Source: Opitutales bacterium | GTDB taxonomy: Bacteria > Verrucomicrobiota > Verrucomicrobiia > Opitutales > UBA2987 | Reading direction: 5' to 3' | Assembly: GCA_021772555.1 (NCBI GenBank) | Contig: JAJFLT010000394.1 | Span: 1-5,588, forward strand | Length of the DNA: 5,588 nt | Shown here: positions 1 to 5,588 of the stretch, piece by piece | How the letters are laid out: each line of letters opens with the position of its first letter | How positions within the stretch are numbered: the first letter of the stretch is position 1 | Notes under the pieces: generated by a model | Told to the model about the DNA's origin: nothing | The model's database searches: none | Seen by the model: the letters and a program-made list of their open reading frames with translations, nothing else | Position numbers and translations under genes: made by a program

Positions 1-850
1 TTAAAACGTGTTTAGGATAAGCGAATCGATGGTGGCAAAAGGAATTCAATACACGGGCCAAAGGTTTTTCCGCAGACACTTTCAGGGTAGCATCATCGAT
101 TTTTTCCATTTTCATGGGCTTGCCGTCCACCAGCCATATGCTGGGAAAGAGTGGCATTGTCCGCGCCTCTTCATCGAAGACCATGTCATAGTACCAGAAG
201 AGAATGTCATCGACCGTAAAGGAAACACCGTCCGACCATTTAACGCCCCTGCGTATTCTAACGGTCAATTCCCTGCCGTCGCTGGAAAATGCGTAACTTT
301 CCGCTAGATTGAGTTGGAACTTTTCCGGCAGATGGTTCTCGTAACGGAAAAGCCCATCGTTGAGCGATTTGTTGACCCCTTCCTCTTCGATTATTTCCGT
401 GGCTATCAATCTTCGAAGGGTACCCCCATAGGAGCCTATTTCATCCGCCGGAGCCACAACTAGTGGATTCTCCGGCAGCCTGTCGTTAACGGTCGGCAGT
501 TTTCCATTCTTCACCAGTTCCGCCAACATGGGAGCTTCCCCAAAGGAACGGTTGGCCAAAATTGCCGGGTCGATATTTTCGGGGCGCGATTTCTCCGGTT
601 CCGCTTGGCTAAGGGCACTCCTATCTTGAGGCGCTGATACTCCAACTTTATCCCCCTTCATGCAACTGATCTCGATTAGTGCCGAGATCGTAATAACTAT
701 GAAGACGCCCCAAGTTTTGAAAAAAGAATGACCGTGTAGGGAAGTGCCGCAGCCTGTTTTACGCCAATCGGTTTTTACAATGGAATGGCAAGAAGGGCGA
801 CTAATAAATTCTCCGTCATGGGCTTGGCGATCTTTCTCAATTATTAGCAT
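1..850 (-). CDS. ABC transporter solute-binding lipoprotein, family 5 (SBP_bac_5), C-terminus off the left edge
   Basis: Family 5 solute-binding proteins capture peptides, oligosaccharides or metals outside the cytoplasmic membrane and deliver them to an ABC permease; the ligand here cannot be told. The minus strand is open from before position 892 to the window edge. Read from the ATG at 850 it gives 283 residues. A hydrophobic stretch (about 47-62, WGVFIVITISALIEIS) precedes Cys63, a probable lipid-attachment cysteine, although the -3 residue is Glu, which is not a standard lipobox. A charged linker follows. Then come the APML...LPENPLVV segment (106-132), GSYGGTLRR (139-147), RGVKWSDG (201-208) and TVDDILFWY (212-220), all typical of the N-terminal lobe of this family. 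The fragment ends at YPKHVL, well short of a full protein of this kind (usually 500-700 residues). The start is uncertain: ATGs at 892 and 850 are in frame and neither has a clear Shine-Dalgarno, while the ATG at 661 would remove the signal sequence. The gene is divergent from the large gene at 1027. Family assignment is firm; substrate and start are not. Confidence 0.88.
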   Translation of the reverse strand, partial: MLIIEKDRQAHDGEFISRPSCHSIVKTDWRKTGCGTSLHGHSFFKTWGVFIVITISALIEISCMKGDKVGVSAPQDRSALSQAEPEKSRPENIDPAILANRSFGEAPMLAELVKNGKLPTVNDRLPENPLVVAPADEIGSYGGTLRRLIATEIIEEEGVNKSLNDGLFRYENHLPEKFQLNLAESYAFSSDGRELTVRIRRGVKWSDGVSFTVDDILFWYYDMVFDEEARTMPLFPSIWLVDGKPMKMEKIDDATLKVSAEKPLARVLNSFCHHRFAYPKHVL

Positions 851-921
851 TCCATGTCTATTGAACTTGCGCTCATTCAATCGGGGTTGCATATCATTGT
901 CGAGTTCACATGTATTTGTTT

Positions 922-952
922 TTGCATTTAAAAGTTTATCTCCAATTATAAA
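922..952 (+). promoter_or_regulatory. Possible promoter of the large multidomain gene
   Basis: TTGCAT at 922-927 resembles a -35 box, and TATAAA at 947-952 resembles a -10 box, with a 19-bp spacer, which is longer than ideal. It would place transcription initiation near 959, giving a leader of about 70 bases before the ATG at 1027. Its -10 box overlaps the minus-strand TATAAT at 950-945, so the two divergent genes could compete for polymerase. This is a consensus match only. Confidence 0.3.
945..950 (-). promoter_or_regulatory. Possible -10 element for the solute-binding protein gene
   Basis: On the minus strand the bases at 950 to 945 read TATAAT, a perfect match to the sigma-70 type -10 consensus, and lie 95 bp before the ATG at 850 and 53 bp before the ATG at 892. 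The expected -35 position, about 17 bp upstream (near 968-973), has no good TTGACA match. Only the -10 box supports this, and such hexamers occur by chance in AT-rich spacers. Confidence 0.35.
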
Positions 953-1026
953 CTTTCTTCGCCACAGCTTCCATGACTGTCATGTGTATCTGAATTTGCT
1001 CACACGAATATTGAGGATGAGATTTT

Positions 1027-3909
1027 ATGAATTCTGCTCTCTGCCCACAACTTAGTCTGATCGCACTTATGGGCATTTGTTTGTCCGGTTTTGGGGATTC
1101 ACCGATAGCGCAAACGAATTCTATTGGCATGAATATGGTTCGGCTGGAGGCGGGGTCTTTTCAGATGGGCGCAAGAATGTCGGGTCAAACCGACCGGTTT
1201 TCGTTTCCTTTTAGCAGGTCCGATGACCTGGTCGATGTACCACCTGACTGGGATGAGTTTCCCCGCCATAAAGTTTCTATCAGCAAACCGTTTTTCATTT
1301 CTCGGACCGAAGTCACGGAAGAGCAATACCGGAAATTCAAGCCTGATTATAGAGGCTCGGAAACTTATGGGCCTTACGCAACGGGTATAAGCTGGTATGA
1401 GGCCTTGGCTTTTTGCCGGTGGTTGAGCGAAAAGGAGGGCAAGCCCTACCGGCTGCCGACGGAGGCGGAATGGGAGTATGCCTGCCGGGCGGGAACCGAT
1501 ACACCGTTTTCTTCGGGCGACCAGCCGCCTGAACCGGGTTCGCCCAATCCTTGGGATTTGCTTAACATGCACTCTGGCGTTCTGGAATGGTGTCTGGATT
1601 GGCACGGGCTTTATCCGCACGAGGACCAGGTCGATCCGGTGGGATCTGCCGATGGGTTCACCCGGGTTGTCCGAGGCGGTCCATTGGACCGTAAAGACCG
1701 AATGCTGTTCCGGTTGAGTTCTTACTATAGACGCTCTACCAATCGCGCCGGGATAGCGCCGGGATTTGGGCAAATTTCCTCGGGGGACGACAAAAATGGG
1801 GCGTCTGAAGAAAACTCTCAAGTTGGGGACGATGATTATTATCCCGGATTGATGGGGATAATGTACAGCAACCCTTATTTAATACACCTCTCGGACCTTT
1901 GGCCTGCCAAAGTTATCAATTCCGATCGAATGAATTGGCCAGCACTCAATGACTGGTCAGTTGTCTGGAGAGGTTTTATCGAAGCTCCCATAACGGGTTC
2001 AATTGATTTTTCTGTCGAAACAAACAAGGATTTTCGGCTGGAAATCGACGACCAGGTCGTGATTGACGGTTGGCTAAATGGTACAGATATCAAGGGCGCT
2101 ATTGAATTGGAAAAAGGCCGGAAATATCCATTAAAAGTCTCCTTTTCCACAGCCAAACCGAACTCCTTTCTGCACTTGTTGTGGAGTTATTCGGGGCAGA
2201 AGAAAGTAATAGTTCCTGCAACCGCGTTTTTGCATACCAAGCCGGGTGAGCGTTTAGCCAGGGAGGAAGTTTTGAATGCGAAAAGACCGAGGGAAAACCC
2301 GGTTGGTTTTCGTGTTGTGCAGGCTTCCATGCCAACCACGCAGCCACTTCGTTATGAAGCGCCATTTGTCAGGCAGGGGGTTCGTCAATATGTCCCTGAG
2401 GTAAAGAAAGGCCCTCGATCGGACCAACCTTATTTTCGGAAGCGGATGATGCTGCCTATACCTCTGGAAAATAGTTCGAGGGAAGTAATCGATGCTGCGG
2501 GATTTCATCCTTCTTTTCGCGGGCATAACCACAGTCCGGCGCTGGAGGTGTGTTCGAACGGAGACCTGTTGCTGGTTATATTTACTTCCTACGATGAGTA
2601 TGAACCCGGCATGTCCCTGATGGCAGCCCGTTTGAGGTATGGACAGGAAGAGTGGGATATGCCTTCTCCCCTAATGAATTTTCCCGATGTCAGCGTTGTT
2701 TCTCCTCTTCTCTGGAACGAGGGGGAAAAACTTCTTTTTTTCTGGGGCAGCCCGCAACTCGATGGCGGCTTTCCTTTTCAATGGACGACTTCTTACGACA
2801 ACGCCGCTTCCTTTGAGGAAGTTAAATTTCCTGTTTTTCATGGTCCCGTATTACCGCATTCGCGCCAACCGATAAATTCAGCTTTTCGCGGATTGGATGG
2901 CACTATCTATGTCGCCAGCGATGGTGAAGGGGGCACCTCCGTTCTCTGGGCCAGCCGTGATGAGGGTCAGACATGGCACGACACCGAGGGGCGTAGCGGG
3001 GGACGTCATACCACCTTTGTGCAACTGAAAAATGGCGATATTTTGGGCATGGGCGGCAAAAACACCAATATTGACGGTTTCATGCCAAAATCGATCTCCG
3101 CCGATGGAGGAAAAACTTGGGAAGTCAGCAGAACACCGTTTTCGGCGTTGGCCTCGAACCAACGGCCCACCATCATCCGTTTGCAAAGCGGACGGCTTTT
3201 CTTTGCTTCGGATTTTCAAAAAAGGAGAGGGGGGCAACCTGAGGGAATTACGCAGAAGGGCGCTTTTGCGGCTCTTTCCGAGGATGAAGGGGAAACCTGG
3301 AAGGTTAAAAAAATTCCGGGAACACTGCCGCATGAAGTCGACGACCCATCGTGGGGCGGGACTTTGGGTTATGCGGTGGCCCGTCAAGCTCCCAACGGGA
3401 TTATCCATTTAATTACCACCATGAATCAACCCAGCTTGCACTTCGCCATGAACGAAGCCTGGATATTATCGGAGGAGAAATCTGACACCGAAAAAGACTC
3501 GGCGAATCCTGAAGTTGGAAAGGTGAAAAGATATGCGGAACATTATTCCAACGGAAAAACACGCATTGAAGGTGGCGCAGGCTTCGCCGAGGATGGCCGT
3601 TATCTAATGGATGGCGTAGAGACCTGGTGGCATGCCAACGGTCGGAAAAAGTGGGAGGTGACTTTTCGTAATGGCCGAAAGACGGATCAAGAATCGTATT
3701 GGAATTTGGAGGGAAAACTGGTTTGGCAGTGGGATTACAAAACCGGCGGATCCTCTCAATGGACCTGGACCCAATGGTGGCCTAACGGACAATTGAAATC
3801 GCAATCGGAATGGAAAAATGGAAAATGCGAAGGCGTGGCCAAAACCTGGGATTACAGCGGGAAGCTCATAAGCGAAGTCAAATTTTCCGACGGCAAACCA
3901 ATCGGCTGA
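1027..3909 (+). CDS. Multidomain secreted protein: FGE-sulfatase (SUMF1-like) fold with nested PA14, BNR sialidase-type propeller and MORN/YwqK-like tail
   Basis: Complete at 960 residues. ATG 1027 is the first start after an in-frame TGA at 1018-1020, with GAGG at 1013-1016 ten bases upstream. Residues 8-23 are hydrophobic and suggest a signal peptide, but the n-region has no Lys/Arg. The FGE-sulfatase fold spans about 34-245, with the hallmarks MVRLEAGSFQMG (37-48), TEVTEEQY (94-101), YRLPTEAEWEYACRAGT (141-157), LEWCLDW (186-192) and RVVRGG (213-218); its terminal GFRVV appears only at 427-431. Between them lies a PA14 domain (about 270-405: VVWRGFIEAPITGSIDF, FRLEIDDQVVIDGW, LLWSYSG). A beta-propeller (about 490-815) carries three Asp boxes: SRDEGQTW (643-650), SADGGKTW (691-698) and SEDEGETW (751-758), plus a degenerate one at 589-596. 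Residues 833-960 form MORN_2/YwqK-like repeats. No cysteine lies between 190 and 508, so the paired catalytic cysteines of true formylglycine-generating enzymes are absent. Domain identities are strong; the reaction and the ligand are unknown. Confidence 0.93.
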   Translation: MNSALCPQLSLIALMGICLSGFGDSPIAQTNSIGMNMVRLEAGSFQMGARMSGQTDRFSFPFSRSDDLVDVPPDWDEFPRHKVSISKPFFISRTEVTEEQYRKFKPDYRGSETYGPYATGISWYEALAFCRWLSEKEGKPYRLPTEAEWEYACRAGTDTPFSSGDQPPEPGSPNPWDLLNMHSGVLEWCLDWHGLYPHEDQVDPVGSADGFTRVVRGGPLDRKDRMLFRLSSYYRRSTNRAGIAPGFGQISSGDDKNGASEENSQVGDDDYYPGLMGIMYSNPYLIHLSDLWPAKVINSDRMNWPALNDWSVVWRGFIEAPITGSIDFSVETNKDFRLEIDDQVVIDGWLNGTDIKGAIELEKGRKYPLKVSFSTAKPNSFLHLLWSYSGQKKVIVPATAFLHTKPGERLAREEVLNAKRPRENPVGFRVVQASMPTTQPLRYEAPFVRQGVRQYVPEVKKGPRSDQPYFRKRMMLPIPLENSSREVIDAAGFHPSFRGHNHSPALEVCSNGDLLLVIFTSYDEYEPGMSLMAARLRYGQEEWDMPSPLMNFPDVSVVSPLLWNEGEKLLFFWGSPQLDGGFPFQWTTSYDNAASFEEVKFPVFHGPVLPHSRQPINSAFRGLDGTIYVASDGEGGTSVLWASRDEGQTWHDTEGRSGGRHTTFVQLKNGDILGMGGKNTNIDGFMPKSISADGGKTWEVSRTPFSALASNQRPTIIRLQSGRLFFASDFQKRRGGQPEGITQKGAFAALSEDEGETWKVKKIPGTLPHEVDDPSWGGTLGYAVARQAPNGIIHLITTMNQPSLHFAMNEAWILSEEKSDTEKDSANPEVGKVKRYAEHYSNGKTRIEGGAGFAEDGRYLMDGVETWWHANGRKKWEVTFRNGRKTDQESYWNLEGKLVWQWDYKTGGSSQWTWTQWWPNGQLKSQSEWKNGKCEGVAKTWDYSGKLISEVKFSDGKPIG

Positions 3910-3916
3910 TGGAGAT

Positions 3917-3957
3917 AGGTGTCAGGTTTCAGGAAATAATATCGAATCCTGACACCT
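3917..3957. terminator. Inverted repeat between convergent genes, possible bidirectional terminator
   Basis: AGGTGTCAGG (3917-3926) and CCTGACACCT (3948-3957) are perfect 10-bp reverse complements. After one mismatch, three more inner pairs (3928-3930 with 3944-3946) can form, leaving a loop of about 13 bases. The hairpin lies 7 bases after the stop of the large gene and 13 bases beyond the stop of the beta-helix gene, in the only gap between the two converging genes. The plus-strand side is followed, after several bases, by only a short ATTTT, and the minus-strand side has no T-run, so it is not a textbook intrinsic terminator. It could instead be an mRNA 3'-end protecting hairpin or one copy of a dispersed repeat. 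Confidence 0.55.
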
Positions 3958-3970
3958 GAACACTCTATTT

Positions 3971-5588
3971 TCAGGGAGAGTATTCATCTGCCCCGACATC
4001 GACTTTCAGGGCTATTCCACCGTTTATGGGGCGTCGCTCGGAATCCATGTCTTTTTTCGCGGCAATGTCGTTATGTCCGGCATCGATACAGGGGGAGCCA
4101 GCTTTAAGGTGATAGGTTGGCATTATTTCAAATTCAGCGATGCTGGAATAACCCGATCTTGAAAAATCTCCCCAAACGTTGATATATTCAGCATCATTAG
4201 AGGCGATGACGCCCCATTTTTCTCCAATTCGGATAACGCGGCCTGAGTAATCTTCACTTAAAGGGTCGGTGTGGGCGTTGGAGTGTTTCAGACTGGTGAC
4301 GAAATGTTTGCCGTTAAATCCAGTCACCACCGCTTCGCCTTTTTTTCCGTTATCTACAAATTGCGGATCCCCGATAAAATTGCCTTCTCCTTCATAACCC
4401 CTGGTAAAATTGTTATAGGTGAACTCGACCTCTGTTTCTATTTCAATGAAGCCTTGAATGATGTTGTTCCGATACACCCCGGGGACTAGGCCTTCCTTCG
4501 TTTCCGTGTGGTAGAGACCGTCGGTGACCGTGTTGTTTACGAGCAGGATGTCCGAGCGTTGCAAGTAAACATGGCCAACATTTTCAGCGATGACATTGTT
4601 CTTCAATTCTGCCCGGCTCTCCATGGTTATACGCATGGAGCCTGAATTATGGGACCCATTATCGTTGCCCATGATTACATTGTTGAGGATACGTACCAGA
4701 AAATCTTCCTTCGGCGGAGGCGTATCGAGCGGAGTTCCATAATGGTGCTTTTGTCCACCGACAAAGATACCCCCGCCGTCATCGGCGCCAATGTTGCCAA
4801 CGATGATATTGCCGGCGATGACCGGAGAAGACCACAGGGCAATAAAAATCCCGCCAACATCATTGCTATTTAAGGATTCGTTATTGCTGATTACGTTGCC
4901 CACAATTTTCGGGTGAGACCAATCGTAAACGGAAATAGCGCCCCCCTCCGCGCTGCGCGCAAAATCTATGAGCCCGGTTACATTATTGTAAAATACATTG
5001 TGACCAATGGTTGGAGAGGAATGGTCGTCGCAGGTAACTCCGGCTCCTCGCCCGATCTCCGTCCGGTTTCCAGTGAAAATATTGTTACTGATGTTGGGCG
5101 AAGCGTTGTTTATGCACATGATGGCTCCGCCGTCGTTGGCTACCTCATGCCATTTGGGCGGGTTCCAATCGACGGGGGCGTAGGTCATGTTGTCTATAAA
5201 AACATTATTTGTGATACCGGGAGACGAGTTTTCGCACAAAATCCCCGCTCCTTTTCCCTGCACCCTCCCTCGCTTGATGATAAAACCGTCCAGTTTCGCA
5301 TGATCCGCTCCCATAACGACCCGGCGTTTCAGGGCACCATCGAGAACGGTGGGATTTTTAAATATATCACGACTCCAATTGGACATATGGTAACCCCCAT
5401 ACAGATCCACGTACGGTTGAAGGGCCAGTGTTTCCCCGGAATATTTTCCTCCGGCCACGAGAATGGCATATCGCTTATCGGGACCGGCATCCGTTATATA
5501 AGTAAGGGCATGGGAAATTGTCGCGGACGGTCTGGCGGAACTACCATCACAATCAGCATCCGACCCGGTTTTGGCGGAAACATGGCTG
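3971..5588 (-). CDS. Right-handed parallel beta-helix protein with DUF1565-type N-terminus, 5' end off the right edge
   Basis: The frame is open from the right edge to the stop at 3971-3973, giving 538 visible residues. A GTG at 5458 could be read as a start, but the residues before it (KTGSDADCDGSSARPSATI, then AILVAGGKYSGE) are the normal opening of DUF1565-type proteins, so the true start lies outside the window. Visible residues 1-100 hold this opening and LYGGY...NPTVLDG. From about 110 to 340 there are beta-helix rungs of the form GGxI...SPxIxxNxIxxN (122-133, 162-174, 191-202, 225-236, 254-265). An inserted beta-rich segment (about 414-490, with GRVIRIGEKWGVIAS and INVWGDFS) interrupts the pattern before the closing YHLKAGSPCIDAG and VDVGADEY (about 492-536). 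Such folds occur in polysaccharide lyases, adhesins and surface proteins. I see no clear lyase catalytic signature, and no C-terminal anchor or sorting signal follows. Most likely exported; function unknown. It converges on the large gene. Confidence 0.9.
   Translation of the reverse strand, partial: SHVSAKTGSDADCDGSSARPSATISHALTYITDAGPDKRYAILVAGGKYSGETLALQPYVDLYGGYHMSNWSRDIFKNPTVLDGALKRRVVMGADHAKLDGFIIKRGRVQGKGAGILCENSSPGITNNVFIDNMTYAPVDWNPPKWHEVANDGGAIMCINNASPNISNNIFTGNRTEIGRGAGVTCDDHSSPTIGHNVFYNNVTGLIDFARSAEGGAISVYDWSHPKIVGNVISNNESLNSNDVGGIFIALWSSPVIAGNIIVGNIGADDGGGIFVGGQKHHYGTPLDTPPPKEDFLVRILNNVIMGNDNGSHNSGSMRITMESRAELKNNVIAENVGHVYLQRSDILLVNNTVTDGLYHTETKEGLVPGVYRNNIIQGFIEIETEVEFTYNNFTRGYEGEGNFIGDPQFVDNGKKGEAVVTGFNGKHFVTSLKHSNAHTDPLSEDYSGRVIRIGEKWGVIASNDAEYINVWGDFSRSGYSSIAEFEIMPTYHLKAGSPCIDAGHNDIAAKKDMDSERRPINGGIALKVDVGADEYSP

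Larger units (their letters stand above)
851..1026. other. Divergent intergenic region
   Basis: This 176-bp AT-rich spacer separates the start chosen for the solute-binding protein gene from the large multidomain gene. It holds the overlapping promoter-like elements near 922-952, the GAGG ribosome binding site at 1013-1016, and an alternative in-frame ATG (892) for the leftward gene. I find no convincing operator palindrome, riboswitch or small RNA in it. Confidence 0.6.

Noticed and set aside
8..307. A 99-codon plus-strand open frame at the left edge
   Set aside because: It is antisense to the solute-binding protein, whose minus-strand translation contains the family motifs.
879..927. A 16-codon minus-strand frame starting at 927 with GGAGA upstream, as a possible leader peptide
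   Set aside because: The ribosome-binding-like sequence is suggestive, but the peptide has no attenuator structure or regulatory codon run, so it is not reported as a gene.
744..1055. A 103-codon plus-strand open frame over the divergent spacer
   Set aside because: It overlaps the start of the large gene and the leader of the solute-binding protein, has no ribosome binding site of note, and its Ser/Phe/Leu-rich translation resembles no known family.
1099..1821. A 240-codon open frame on the minus strand inside the large gene
   Set aside because: It is fully antisense to the strongly conserved FGE-sulfatase motifs, its own translation is Arg/Pro/Ile-rich with no recognisable domain, and it has no plausible context. 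It is a shadow frame.
2878..3408. A 176-codon minus-strand open frame under the BNR propeller
   Set aside because: It lies opposite two clear Asp boxes and most of a third in the plus-strand gene, and its translation shows no family features.
4271..4873. Short plus- and minus-strand frames inside the beta-helix gene
   Set aside because: All lie in other frames of a gene with a clear rung pattern and show no domain, signal or ribosome binding site of their own.
3971..5458. GTG at 5458 as the start of the beta-helix protein
   Set aside because: The residues encoded upstream of it match the usual DUF1565-type opening in the same frame, so this GTG is an internal valine codon.

Overview
The window holds three protein-coding genes and two short intergenic regions. 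I see no RNA gene, CRISPR array, insertion sequence or attachment site. From left to right it contains (1) the N-terminal part of a family 5 (peptide/nickel/oligosaccharide type) ABC-transporter solute-binding lipoprotein on the minus strand, running off the left edge; (2) a divergent intergenic region with overlapping promoter-like elements; (3) a complete 960-residue multidomain gene on the plus strand; (4) a short convergent intergenic region with a perfect 10-bp inverted repeat; and (5) most of a right-handed beta-helix (DUF1565-type) protein on the minus strand, whose 5' end lies beyond the right edge.

The central gene is the most interesting object. Its product appears to combine a weak signal peptide, an FGE-sulfatase (SUMF1-like) fold, a PA14 domain placed inside that fold just before its terminal GFRVV strand, a sialidase-type BNR/Asp-box beta-propeller, and a C-terminal run of YwqK/MORN_2-like repeats. 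The FGE part lacks the paired cysteines of true formylglycine-generating enzymes, and the propeller lacks a recognisable FRIP motif. It is therefore best read as a secreted or envelope-associated glycan-binding or glycan-processing protein of unknown exact activity, not as a proven sulfatase activator or sialidase.

The organism is a bacterium with roughly balanced base composition and Shine-Dalgarno-type initiation on the central gene. Fusions of SUMF1-like and BNR domains, PA14 modules, DUF1565 beta-helix proteins and large family 5 binding lipoproteins are, from general knowledge, common in the Planctomycetota-Verrucomicrobiota-Lentisphaerota group and in Poribacteria-like lineages. That assignment is an inference, and no marker gene in the window settles it.

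All three products are predicted to act outside the cytoplasm: a solute-capture lipoprotein, a large glycan-related protein, and a beta-helix surface or secreted protein. The first two genes are divergent and may share a control region. The last two are convergent and need not be co-regulated. A joint role in scavenging external polymers is plausible but not shown by the sequence.
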